64,000 bases of DNA from Bradyrhizobium barranii subsp. apii (GTDB lineage Bacteria; Pseudomonadota; Alphaproteobacteria; Rhizobiales; Xanthobacteraceae): assembly GCF_011516635.5 (NCBI RefSeq), contig NZ_CP096255.1:2416501-2480500 (forward strand), given 5' to 3'. The position numbers and the translations under genes are program-made. The notes beneath the pieces are model-generated. The model saw nothing but the letters and a program-made list of their open reading frames with translations, was not told where the DNA came from and ran no database searches. Shown here one piece after another: positions 1 through 7,181 of this stretch. Each line of letters opens with the position of its first letter. Position 1 is the stretch's first letter.

Positions 1-426
1 ATCAACCAATACTGGCTGCACTACCGCTTCCTCGACAATTGGGGCCTGCGGGACATGGCCAAGGTCTGGCGCAAGGAGTCCATCGAAGAGATGGAGCACG
101 CCGACAAGCTCACCGAGCGGATCCTGTTCTTCGACGGCTTCCCGAACATGCAGGTGCTCGATCCCCTGCGCATCGGCCAGAACGTCAAGGAGATCATCGA
201 GTGCGATCTCGCCGCCGAGATGAGCGCGCGGGCGCTCTACCAGGAGGCCGCCGGCTATTGCAACGGCGCCAAGGACTACGTCACCCGTGACCTGTTCGAG
301 AAGCTGATGAGCGACGAGGAGCACCACATCGACTTCCTCGAAACCCAGCTCGACCTGATCGGCCGCATCGGCCTCGAACTGTACACGCAGAAGCACGTCG
401 GCGGGCTCGAGGGCGAGGGGCACTAA
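1..426 (+). CDS. bfr: Bacterioferritin, C-terminal part (5' end outside window)
   Basis: The frame is open from base 1 to the TAA at 424-426 and gives the last 141 residues of a bacterioferritin (family length about 160), so only the N-terminus is missing. Bacterioferritins are 24-subunit haem-containing iron stores that oxidise Fe(II) at a di-iron site. Visible family landmarks are the EMEHAD helix segment, the ECDLAAE segment and [13 protein letters not shown], which carry the Glu and His ferroxidase ligands. The C-terminus is short and polar. The next gene is convergent and separated by a palindromic repeat, so this is the 3' end of its transcript. The family call is firm; any bfd partner would lie outside the window. 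Confidence 0.93.
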   Translation: MNQYWLHYRFLDNWGLRDMAKVWRKESIEEMEHADKLTERILFFDGFPNMQVLDPLRIGQNVKEIIECDLAAEMSARALYQEAAGYCNGAKDYVTRDLFEKLMSDEEHHIDFLETQLDLIGRIGLELYTQKHVGGLEGEGH

Positions 427-452
427 GCTCCGGCGTTAGCCGCATACTCGGT

Positions 453-584
453 GTCGTCCCCGCGAATGCGGGGACCCATAACCACAGGGAGTAATTGCGG
501 CGCGAGCTGGTAACTCCGAGTCATCGTCAAACCACGGCCTGTGGTTATGGGTCCCGGATCGGCGCTGCGCTTGTCCGGGACGAC
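453..584. repeat. Long inverted intergenic repeat (hairpin)
   Basis: Two arms, CCCATAACCACAGG (474-487) and CCTGTGGTTATGGG (538-551), are exact reverse complements. They are flanked by smaller stems (CCCCGCGAATGCGGGG and TCCCGGATCGGC...TTGTCCGGGA). It sits between two converging genes. It resembles the multi-hairpin dispersed repeats seen at about a dozen other gaps in this window and may act as a transcription or mRNA 3' end structure. Confidence 0.75.
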
Positions 585-603
585 ACTGTGGTTGGTGCCA
601 GAG

Positions 604-1233
604 CTACAGCTGCGTCTTGTAGCGCTCTTCCACGATCTCCTGGCTCTCCGGCTCCCCCAGGCCCGTCTGGTCGTGGATGACCTGGCCGATGCTGGGCATC
701 ACCGAGCGCTGCACCTTCTCCGGTGACCATAGCTTCGAGCGCATCAGCGCCTTGCCGCAGTGGAAATAGACTTCGCTGACCGCGACGTTCAAGACCGCGC
801 GCGGCGGCTTGCCGAATTCCACCATCGATGCGAGCAGATCCGGATCGGCCGAGAGCGTGCCGCGTCCGCCGACGCGCAGCGTCTCGTCGATGCCGGGGAC
901 GAAGAACAGCAGATGCACGAAGCCCGAGCCTTCGACGACGTTGCGAAAACTGTCGATCCGGTTGTTGCCGGCACGGTCGGGCATCAGCACCTGGTTGGGG
1001 CCGGCGACATGGACGAAGCCAACCCCTCCGCCGCGCGGCGATGCATCGACGCTGCCGTCGACGCCTGACGTTGCAAGCACGCAGAACGGCGACATCTCGA
1101 TGAATTTCTTCGCATGCGCATCGATCGCGGGACGCGCCTTTGCGACCACGCGTGGGCTCGGCTTGGCATAGATGGTGGCGAGGTCTTCGGCGCAAAGATC
1201 GGTCACGAAGGTCTCCCTGATTGAGGGCCACAA
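604..1233 (-). CDS. FMN-dependent PPOX-type flavoprotein (pyridoxamine phosphate oxidase-like, MSMEG_1061 type)
   Basis: This 209-residue protein has the split-barrel pattern of the pyridoxamine-5'-phosphate-oxidase superfamily. It has the strand FCVLATSGVDGSVDASPRGG (about residues 50-69), a GNNRIDSFRNVV phosphate-binding segment (about 94-105), then LLFFVPGIDETLRVGGRGTL and the late EVYFHCGKALMRS motif. These features match the MSMEG_1061 subgroup of FMN-binding proteins, whose substrate is generally unknown. The start is uncertain: a GTG about ten codons inside would give an N-terminus at TDLCAED. It converges on bfr and has no operon partner visible. The family call is good; a specific reaction cannot be assigned. 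Confidence 0.82.
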   Translation of the reverse strand: MWPSIRETFVTDLCAEDLATIYAKPSPRVVAKARPAIDAHAKKFIEMSPFCVLATSGVDGSVDASPRGGGVGFVHVAGPNQVLMPDRAGNNRIDSFRNVVEGSGFVHLLFFVPGIDETLRVGGRGTLSADPDLLASMVEFGKPPRAVLNVAVSEVYFHCGKALMRSKLWSPEKVQRSVMPSIGQVIHDQTGLGEPESQEIVEERYKTQL

Positions 1234-1377
1234 GATAGCATTCTCCGGCTCGATCGCTATCCCCGAAATAAGCAGGTGCGGCCCAGTGTAGCCACGGCAT
1301 GACGCAGGTGGCGTAGACCAGAAATTTCGCTTATAACGGGTGTCGTACTTTGTTGCTTTTCAAGCGAGGAATTCGTC

Positions 1378-2802
1378 ATGGCCCCAACGCAGGCAATGCG
1401 GGTGGCGGGCGATCGGCCACGCCGTCGCAAGCATGTCCCGGGACAATTGATCGTTCGGTTGAAGCCGGCCGCTGCCCGGCAGATCGCGGCAGCCTCGCTT
1501 CAGGCGACAACGTCACGCGCGCTGATGGCTGCAATGCCCGACGACGTCAGAGGTCCGATCGATTTCCTGCGCGACAATTTCGGGCTTCAGTCGATGAAGC
1601 CGCTGTTCGTGGTCGGCGACGATGAGGCACCCGCGCAGCCCCAGGCGATGGCTTTGGCCGCGGTTCACCGCTCGATAGCACGCTCCGCAACGGCGCCGCC
1701 GCGGGAGGCGCTGGCCGGATTTCAGATCGTGCAGTTGAAGGACGGGAAGGTCGATGCGGGCCTCCTGAAGCGCCTGCGTGCTTCCAGGGCGGTGGATCTG
1801 GTTGAGCCCGTTCCCAACCGGTGGCTCAGTGCCGCCGCCGATCCCATGAAGATCAGGCAGTGGGGGCTTCGCGCCATCAGATGGTTCGATCGACCGCGGC
1901 CAGGTGCGGGGCGGGTTCATGTCGCTGTGCTCGATAGCGGTGTCGACGCCGGACATCCCGATCTCGTGGACGCGATCGAGGAATATCGGCACGACGGCAA
2001 CGGACCGCGTGATTTTCTCGGTCATGGCACCCATGTCAGCGGCACGATCGCGGCCGTGGTCAATAACTCGGTCGGTATCGCAGGCCTGGCCAATTGCCGG
2101 TTGCACTGCTGGAAGGTGTTCGACGATCCCAAGCGCGCAGGCGACGACGAGAATTTCAACTTCGATTTCTACAGCAAGGCGCTCGCGGCCGCGCTCGATT
2201 CCAACATCAAGGTCATCAACCTCAGCATTGGCGGCGAGGACCATTCAAAGACGGAAGCGACGGCCTTCGCCGAACTGATCGAAGCCGGCGTCGTCATCTC
2301 CACCGCGATGGGGAACGAGTTCGAGGACGGCAATCCGAAGGAATACCCGGCGGGCTACGTGGACACGATCGGAGTTGGCGCCGTCGACGAGTCCCATCGG
2401 CGCGCTTCGTTCTCCAATACGGGGAAGCACATCAAGCTGGTCGCGCCGGGCGTCAACATCCTGTCGACGGTGCCCCAGGTGAAGGCAAGCTTCGCCGACC
2501 ATACAAGCTACGATTCCTGGCCCGGAACGTCGATGGCAACACCGCATGTGACCGGTGCCGCTGCGCTCGTCTACATCAACAAGGCAAAATCCAGGGCGTC
2601 CGGACTTGCGGTCGCCAAGCGCCTGATCGCGACTGCGACCAAATTGCCGGCGATGCGAGGCAAGGATTTTACGCCGGAATACGGCGCCGGCCTGCTGGAC
2701 GTTGCCGCTGCGCTCGGCCGCGCGAAAGCGGCAGGGAAATCGGGCAGGAAGACTGCCAAGAAGGCTGCAAAGGCGAAGCCGGCGAGAAAGGGACGAAAAT
2801 AG
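1378..2802 (+). CDS. S8-family subtilisin-like serine peptidase
   Basis: The 474-residue protein carries a complete subtilase catalytic triad: Asp186 in AVLDSGVD, His216 in GHGTHVSG and Ser385 in GTSMATPH, with the oxyanion Asn313 in AMGNEFED. Residues about 20-150 look like a propeptide of the I9 type, ending in VDLVEPVPNRW before the catalytic domain. There is no convincing signal peptide (the N-terminus is MAPTQAMRVAGDRPRRRKH). The last 30 residues are Lys/Ala-rich, like a nucleic-acid-binding or low-complexity tail. Cytosolic location or unusual export is therefore possible. A short ORF 45 bp downstream may encode a propeptide-like partner. Confidence 0.93.
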   Translation: MAPTQAMRVAGDRPRRRKHVPGQLIVRLKPAAARQIAAASLQATTSRALMAAMPDDVRGPIDFLRDNFGLQSMKPLFVVGDDEAPAQPQAMALAAVHRSIARSATAPPREALAGFQIVQLKDGKVDAGLLKRLRASRAVDLVEPVPNRWLSAAADPMKIRQWGLRAIRWFDRPRPGAGRVHVAVLDSGVDAGHPDLVDAIEEYRHDGNGPRDFLGHGTHVSGTIAAVVNNSVGIAGLANCRLHCWKVFDDPKRAGDDENFNFDFYSKALAAALDSNIKVINLSIGGEDHSKTEATAFAELIEAGVVISTAMGNEFEDGNPKEYPAGYVDTIGVGAVDESHRRASFSNTGKHIKLVAPGVNILSTVPQVKASFADHTSYDSWPGTSMATPHVTGAAALVYINKAKSRASGLAVAKRLIATATKLPAMRGKDFTPEYGAGLLDVAAALGRAKAAGKSGRKTAKKAAKAKPARKGRK

Positions 2803-2847
2803 ATTCCGCGACCTTGATCGGGTGCCGCGAGCGGCTAGCTTTGCATC

Positions 2848-3090
2848 ATGTCCGTGCAATTCAAATTCCACGACCATGTCGATCAGCGCCGGCGGCGCAA
2901 GATCATCAAGACGCTCGGCGATGCCGGCTATGCCGCCGAGAGCCTGTTTCCGGGACAGAAGCGGCAAAACCTGGCCGCGATCTTCACAGTCGCCGAGGCC
3001 GACGCCAAATCCGTTCGTGCCGCGCTCGACGATTTCGGCGATGACATCGAATATGTCGAGGCCTCGCCCAGGCGAGACCTCAAGGCCTGA
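2848..3090 (+). CDS. Small protein with I9/propeptide-like end, downstream of subtilase
   Basis: An 80-residue basic protein lies 45 bp after the protease on the same strand. Its second half (AAIFTVAEADAKSVRAALDDFGDD then IEYVEASPRR) has the order of a subtilase propeptide/inhibitor I9 fold: strand, helix, and a final strand of the type IxYVExxxR. The protease's own propeptide ends similarly (VDLVEPVPNR). No signal peptide is present. The ribosome binding site is weak, so expression may depend on readthrough from the protease gene. A role as a trans-acting chaperone or inhibitor of the protease is inference only; otherwise hypothetical. Confidence 0.6.
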   Translation: MSVQFKFHDHVDQRRRRKIIKTLGDAGYAAESLFPGQKRQNLAAIFTVAEADAKSVRAALDDFGDDIEYVEASPRRDLKA

Positions 3091-3095
3091 GCGGC

Positions 3096-3449
3096 CTACA
3101 CCGCATCGGCCGGCACGAAGCAACTGATGATGATCGCGCCGCGATGGTGGACGTACCACACAACGGCCTGGCCGACCGGATTGCCGCGATCGCGGATGAT
3201 GGCGCGCTCGGGCACCTCCATCCACTGTCCCTCGATCGGTACCCAATAGGTGCCGCCCCGCACATCGTAGTCGGTGCGATGGCCGTCGGAGATGTCGCAG
3301 CAGGGCACGCCGTTCGGCGCGATCACGCTCTTGAACCAGGCGCGGATGTCGGGCGGCACATGGTCGTATTGGCCGTTGTCGAACGCGAACGCGGCGCTCG
3401 TCTGCGCCATCGTCGCGGCCAGCCAAACGCACAGCGCGAGCCTGTGCAT
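3096..3449 (-). CDS. Small secreted protein of unknown function
   Basis: The 117-residue protein starts with a typical signal peptide (MHRLALCVWLAATMAQTSAAFA, cleavage near residue 22). The mature part of about 95 residues has a vicinal Cys pair in GVPCCDISDGHRTDYDVRGG, a YWVPIEGQWMEVPERAII segment, and a third Cys near the end (IISCFVPADAV). This arrangement recurs in small periplasmic proteins of Bradyrhizobiaceae with no assigned function. It converges on the small protein at 2848. A decayed copy of its first codons lies just upstream at 3570-3622. Confidence 0.75.
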   Translation of the reverse strand: MHRLALCVWLAATMAQTSAAFAFDNGQYDHVPPDIRAWFKSVIAPNGVPCCDISDGHRTDYDVRGGTYWVPIEGQWMEVPERAIIRDRGNPVGQAVVWYVHHRGAIIISCFVPADAV

Positions 3450-3525
3450 GCGATCCTCCGTCGCGTTCGATTCGTATCGTTGATGCGATTAAGCCCGAGC
3501 TGTCAGCGCAATGCATGCTCAAATA

Positions 3526-3552
3526 ATATGCGGCGCGAGAGGCGCCGCATAT
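3526..3552. repeat. Perfect hairpin, 11-bp stem and 5-base loop
   Basis: ATATGCGGCGC (3526-3536) and GCGCCGCATAT (3542-3552) are exact reverse complements around the loop GAGAG. An outer imperfect stem (CGCAATGCAT / ATGCGTTGCG) extends the structure. There is no T-tract, so it is not a classical intrinsic terminator. It lies between the secreted-protein gene and its decayed copy. Confidence 0.7.
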
Positions 3553-3569
3553 GATGCGTTGCGGTATGG

Positions 3570-3622
3570 GCGGCCAGCCAGACGCACAGTGCGAGCCTGC
3601 ACGTACGGTCCTTCCTATCGCG
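3570..3622 (-). pseudogene. Remnant of a duplicated signal-peptide gene 5' end
   Basis: Bases 3570-3622 match 3415-3466, the start and ribosome-binding region of the secreted-protein gene at 3096-3449. Translated on the minus strand, the remnant keeps RLALCVWLAA exactly, but the start codon ATG has become ACG and the homology ends after about a dozen codons. The fragment overlaps the last codons of the MmcQ/YjbR gene. It looks like the scar of a tandem duplication. Confidence 0.6.
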
Positions 3623-3956
3623 TCTCAAGCGATGCAAGCAGCGACTTAGGCGCGACATTGCGCCATGCCATCTCGAGTGCGCTCCGCAACGTCACCCGAT
3701 CGATCTTCGCCAGCTTCACATTCGTGCTGCCGCTCCTGCCCCAGGCGCCGGGGACCGGACGAAACATCTCCGGTTCCGCGTCGATGAGCACGGCCTGCTG
3801 GTCGGGAGTGAGCTTCACCATGCCCCATTTTTCATCGGGATAGCCCAGCGTCGCGAACACGCGCTTGCCGACACGAAAGTCGGCATGGCCGTGATGTGCG
3901 CCCTCGATGACGCCGGGAAGCGCCAGCGCAGCCTTGCGAAAGCGAGCATTCGACAT
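3615..3956 (-). CDS. MmcQ/YjbR family protein
   Basis: This 113-residue protein has the features of the MmcQ/YjbR (CyaY-like fold) family: the N-terminal helix with ALALPGVIEGAHHGHADFRV, the strand KRVFATLGYPDEKWGMVKL, and the C-terminal LRSALEMAWRNVAPKSLLA helix. Members are small, often called DNA-binding proteins, with no established reaction. The length is normal for the family. It lies 18 bp after the start of the next upstream minus-strand hydrolase's 3' end and may be co-transcribed with it. Confidence 0.85.
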   Translation of the reverse strand: MSNARFRKAALALPGVIEGAHHGHADFRVGKRVFATLGYPDEKWGMVKLTPDQQAVLIDAEPEMFRPVPGAWGRSGSTNVKLAKIDRVTLRSALEMAWRNVAPKSLLASLETR

Positions 3957-3974
3957 GCGGTCTTGCCGCTCCGC

Positions 3975-5036
3975 TCACATCGTCCGCTGCGGCGCGGTTT
4001 GCAGCAATTGCCTGACCTGCTCGACGTAGAATTTCGCGTTGCCGGTGGTGCCGTGGCCGCGCGTCTCGGTGCTCGCGGGGATCAGATACAGCTTGCCGCT
4101 CTTGACCCGCTTCATCGCGGCGTCCGTGATGCCGGTCTCCGGCGGGTTGCGCTCGTCGTCGGCGGAGTTGATCAGCAGTAGGGTCGCCTCGATCTGCTCG
4201 AGCTTGTCACCGGCATTGTAGTCTTGCGAGGAGCCCCACTGGTAGAGGAAGTCGTTGGCATCCGCCGTGATCGGTGTCGCCAGCCGTTCGTCGACGATCT
4301 TGTCGGCCTTGGCCGCGGTCGGCGCCTGTTGCTGATAGGCGAGAGTGCCGCCGATGCTGGCGATGCCGTAGGCGGTGATGGCGTATTTCATCATGCGCGG
4401 CTGGCTGGTGTAGTTGCCGCCGTTGTAGTCGGGATCGTTGCTGATGGTGTCGAGCATGATCCGCCGCATCATCCAGTTGCGTGAGGCCATCTCGGTCGGC
4501 TGCGAGGCCATCGGCACCAGCGCGTCCATCTCCTGCGGATATTTCTCGCCCCACAGCCAGGTTTGCATGCCGCCCATCGAATTGCCGATCACGAGCCGCA
4601 GATGTTTGACGCCGAGGCCTTCCTTCACGAGGCGATGCTGCGCCTCGACCATGTCGTCGTAATTGTATTTCGGGAAGCTCGTCTTCATGCCGTCGAACGG
4701 TTTTGACGATTTGCCGTGGCCGATCGCGTCGGGGATGATGATGTAATATTTGGACGCATCGAGCGGCTGTCCCGCACCGAACAGCTCGCCGGCGAAGGCG
4801 GGCGACAGCATGCTCGCGCCCGAGCCGCCGGTGCCGTGCAGCACCAGCACGGGCTGGCCAGAGGGCTCGCCGACAGTGGTGTAGTGCAGCTTCAATTCCG
4901 GCATGGTCTCGCCGGTGTGCAACTTGAAGTCCTTGGCGATCCAGTCGCCCTGCTTCGGCGCTGGATAATCGGCGGCCATAACCGGCGTTGCGATGGACAG
5001 CAGGATGGCCGCTAGCGCCGCGCAAGACGTTTTCAT
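3975..5036 (-). CDS. Secreted alpha/beta-hydrolase (homoserine acetyltransferase-like fold)
   Basis: A 353-residue alpha/beta-hydrolase has a signal peptide (MKTSCAALAAILLSIATPVMAA). The nucleophile elbow is GNSMGG with Ser153, the oxyanion region LHGTGGSG is near residues 67-73, the acid is probably in SADDERNPPE (Asp293/294), and the catalytic His is in RGHGTT (His328). The overall layout and spacing resemble MetX-type homoserine acyltransferases. However, the export signal and the single-gene context argue for a periplasmic esterase or hydrolase of unknown substrate, not methionine synthesis. Confidence 0.85.
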   Translation of the reverse strand: MKTSCAALAAILLSIATPVMAADYPAPKQGDWIAKDFKLHTGETMPELKLHYTTVGEPSGQPVLVLHGTGGSGASMLSPAFAGELFGAGQPLDASKYYIIIPDAIGHGKSSKPFDGMKTSFPKYNYDDMVEAQHRLVKEGLGVKHLRLVIGNSMGGMQTWLWGEKYPQEMDALVPMASQPTEMASRNWMMRRIMLDTISNDPDYNGGNYTSQPRMMKYAITAYGIASIGGTLAYQQQAPTAAKADKIVDERLATPITADANDFLYQWGSSQDYNAGDKLEQIEATLLLINSADDERNPPETGITDAAMKRVKSGKLYLIPASTETRGHGTTGNAKFYVEQVRQLLQTAPQRTM

Positions 5037-5278
5037 GTTTCTCTCCCCATGCGGCTCATGGTCGGCCGCGTTGGACGCGATCTTATCAGCTGGTCACGGA
5101 GGATCGAGACCGGACCCATCATCGCCCCCCGAAAAACATTCCCCGATGGTGCGGCGCGCAAGGGGAATAATTGCGGATCAGATATGGCTGGTCCTGCCTA
5201 TGACACGGCTGCGCCCGGGATGTAGGATTTCGGCCTCGCCGATCGTCCTCAGGGGAACACCGCTACGGGAGAGCCTGC

Positions 5279-5545
5279 ATGTGCCGCAACATCAAGACGC
5301 TGTTCAACTTCGAGCCGCCCGCGACGGAGGACGAGATCCACGCCAGCGCGCTCCAGTTTGTGCGCAAGCTTTCCGGTTTCAACAAGCCGTCGCAGGCCAA
5401 TGAAGAGGCGTTCGAGCTTGCGGTCGCGGAAGTGTCGGCGGCTGCGCGAAAGCTCCTGACTTCGCTGCACACCCATGCGCCGGCGCGGGACCGTGAGATC
5501 GAGGCGGAGAAGGCCAAGGAGCGTTCGCGGCTGCGGTTCGGTTAG
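5279..5545 (+). CDS. DUF2277 family protein
   Basis: The 88-residue protein begins with MCRNIKTLFNFEPPATEDEI, the signature start of DUF2277, followed by LQFVRKLSGFNKPSQANEEAF and a C-terminal Arg/Glu-rich helix. DUF2277 proteins are short, conserved in alphaproteobacteria and actinobacteria, and have no known function. The N-terminal Cys and the conserved NIKTLFNFEPP block are intact. A GGGAGAG ribosome binding site precedes the ATG. Confidence 0.9.
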   Translation: MCRNIKTLFNFEPPATEDEIHASALQFVRKLSGFNKPSQANEEAFELAVAEVSAAARKLLTSLHTHAPARDREIEAEKAKERSRLRFG

Positions 5546-5641
5546 GCGGTCTCTGCGTCCATTCCGTGATCTGGCTCACGGTGAGAGCGGCCTCAAATTG
5601 CGATGACGTCCGCCGGGGTTTTGACAGCCCGGAGCACGACC

Positions 5642-5881
5642 ATGAGCCGCCCCCTTATTCCTCTCAGAGCAGGTGCCGTCACCTTCACCGTGCTGTGGAC
5701 CGCATGGATGATGTGGTGGAGCGGCTCCTACAGCAGCGTCAACCTTGTCATCCTGACGCTGCTCGGCACGCTGGTCGGCTATCTCTGGTACCGCGCCATG
5801 CGCTGGCAGTTCGAGCGCATGGGCATGCTGCCGCGCAAGGATGAGTCCTCCGGGGCGTCGAAGCAACTTCCGCCCGGCTAG
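5642..5881 (+). CDS. Small two-helix membrane protein
   Basis: A 79-residue protein with two hydrophobic helices (about 8-25, [17 protein letters not shown], and 31-48, [18 protein letters not shown]) and a basic C-terminal tail. I chose the ATG at 5642 because CGGAG lies at a good distance before it and the hydrophobic part starts soon after; the frame is open back to 5603. No family is recognised. Its stop codon overlaps the end of the convergent collagen-like gene by four bases. Confidence 0.65.
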   Translation: MSRPLIPLRAGAVTFTVLWTAWMMWWSGSYSSVNLVILTLLGTLVGYLWYRAMRWQFERMGMLPRKDESSGASKQLPPG

Positions 5882-6333
5882 TCCTTGTGGCCGTGCTTCT
5901 TCTTTCTCTTCTTCTTCCGGTGATCGTCGCCTTCGCCGTCGTCGGCCTCGTCATCGACGATCGCCTCTTCAACCTCGTGCACGGCGGCTTCCAGCGCCTC
6001 GCGCTCGGCGGCTTCACGCTCGCGCTGGCGGCGGCGCTCGTCCCAGGCGTCGAAGAGTTGATCGAGCCACGGCAGCACCTGCTCGATCGACGGCAGCTGG
6101 CCGGGCGGTCCGGGCTCGCCGCGTGGGCCTTGCGGCCCCGCCGGCCCCTGCGGTCCGGCCGCGCCCCGAGCACCGGATTCGCCGGGCTTGCCCGGCAGGC
6201 CGGCCTTGCCCTGCGCTCCGGCCTTGCCGGCCGCCCCAGGCTTGCCTTGCGGTCCCGGCTTGCCACGCTGGCCGTCCGGCCCTCGCTTCCCCGGATGACC
6301 CTGCGGCCCCTGCCGTCCCTGATCGTCTGCCAC
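5878..6333 (-). CDS. Collagen-like G-X-Y repeat protein
   Basis: The 151-residue protein begins at a GTG with a GAGGGAG ribosome binding site. Glycine occupies every third position without a break from Gly6 to Gly78 (25 glycines), with Pro, Lys, Gln and Ala in X and Y, exactly the collagen triple-helix pattern. A predicted amphipathic or coiled-coil segment follows (about 82-130: [20 protein letters not shown] then Glu/Arg-rich), then an acidic stretch and a Lys/His tail. No signal peptide is visible, so the trimer would be cytosolic or use an unusual export route. Divergent from the membrane protein at 6491, with a FixK-type palindrome between them. Confidence 0.85.
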   Translation of the reverse strand: MADDQGRQGPQGHPGKRGPDGQRGKPGPQGKPGAAGKAGAQGKAGLPGKPGESGARGAAGPQGPAGPQGPRGEPGPPGQLPSIEQVLPWLDQLFDAWDERRRQREREAAEREALEAAVHEVEEAIVDDEADDGEGDDHRKKKRKKKHGHKD

Positions 6334-6413
6334 GCCACTACTCCCTCTAAGGAAGCAAGCTACTTAGCGGCGTTTGACGACAGCAGCAATTCCGCCCGCG
6401 CATCGCGACGGGC

Positions 6414-6427
6414 TTGATCAACATCAA
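6414..6427. promoter_or_regulatory. FixK2/FNR-type box, perfect palindrome
   Basis: TTGAT-CAAC-ATCAA fits the FNR/FixK consensus TTGAT-N4-ATCAA without mismatch. It lies about 64 bases before the ATG at 6491 and about 80 bases before the divergent GTG at 6333, so it could control either gene. In Bradyrhizobium such boxes bind FixK2 under low oxygen. The match is seen directly; regulation is inferred. Confidence 0.6.
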
Positions 6428-6490
6428 TCGACAGCAGGAGACACCGTGTCATTGGATAGCGTGGAGCCACAACCTTGCGAGGAGCGACCC

Positions 6491-6778
6491 ATGCGTGCAG
6501 CGTGGAAACTATTCTGCATTTCGGTAGTCATCCTTGCGGCGGCGCTCGGCCTCGCTCATCTGCTGGTGCCCGATATCGTGCCGGTCGCGTTCGCCGAGGA
6601 GCCGCAGGCGGCATGGGCGGTCTTGACCGCCTTCATGCTCCGCGCCATCGAGATGATCGCGGCCGCGGTCGCGACCATCTCGCTTGCGGTTCTTGCCGGC
6701 GGAACGATCCAACTTGCGTGGTCGCGTGCTAGTCGTGATACGCGGGGACGTCGATGCCGGACGCTGCATAGATCCTGA
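6491..6778 (+). CDS. Small membrane protein downstream of a FixK-type box
   Basis: The 95-residue protein is chosen from the ATG at 6491, which follows GCGAGGAG; the frame is open further upstream to 6374. It has an N-terminal hydrophobic helix (WKLFCISVVILAAALGLAHLL, about 5-25), a short loop VPDIVPVAFAEEPQ, and a second helix pair region (about 40-75), ending in a basic tail. No family recognised. Its 3' end overlaps the end of the convergent Fis-type gene by about 50 bases. The perfect FixK-type box upstream suggests induction at low oxygen. Confidence 0.6.
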   Translation: MRAAWKLFCISVVILAAALGLAHLLVPDIVPVAFAEEPQAAWAVLTAFMLRAIEMIAAAVATISLAVLAGGTIQLAWSRASRDTRGRRCRTLHRS

Positions 6779-6977
6779 TCTTGTTGCGCAACGTGCGCAC
6801 CGACAGGCCGAGCACGCGCGATGCGCGCGTGCGGTTGCCGTCGCAGCGTGCGAGCGTCTGGAGCACGAGCTCGCGCTCGACCTCGTCGACGGTCGCACCG
6901 ATCAACAGCGGAACGATTTGGTTAGGGGCAAGAAATTGCGCGCCCGGATCGGACGCAGCGACATGAACAGTGGTCAT
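6729..6977 (-). CDS. Fis-type helix-turn-helix protein
   Basis: An 82-residue protein consisting of little more than a Fis/NtrC-C-terminal type HTH. The core is VERELVLQTLARCDGNRTRA (about 34-53) then SRVLGLSVRTLRNKIRIYA, ending at PAYHD. This is the DNA-binding end of an NtrC/FlbD-like activator without receiver or AAA+ domains. The ATG at 6977 has GGGAGG seven bases upstream; a GTG two codons earlier is less likely. It may be a stand-alone nucleoid-like or enhancer-binding regulator. Confidence 0.8.
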   Translation of the reverse strand: MTTVHVAASDPGAQFLAPNQIVPLLIGATVDEVERELVLQTLARCDGNRTRASRVLGLSVRTLRNKIRIYAASGIDVPAYHD

Positions 6978-7181
6978 CAACACACCTCCCGATCAACGCC
7001 CGCTTCCATCTTTGGAAGCGATCGAGAACCAACGGCCCCCTAGCCGTAGATCTACGGTGGGCGGGTTTGGTTAATCAAAGGTTAATCGCGGACGATCGCA
7101 CCAATTGACCTTGGGATTGCCGCGAAGGTGCCGCGATTGGCACGGGATGCATAGCGATGCGGGCCGATTTTGCGCGCCCGC

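Noticed and set aside
3975..5036. Annotation of the hydrolase as homoserine O-acetyltransferase (metX)
   Set aside because: The protein has a signal peptide and no methionine-pathway neighbours; the fold similarity alone is not enough.
7135..7150. TGGCACGGGATGCATA as a sigma-54 promoter
   Set aside because: The GG to GC spacing is two bases short of the required 10-base distance.
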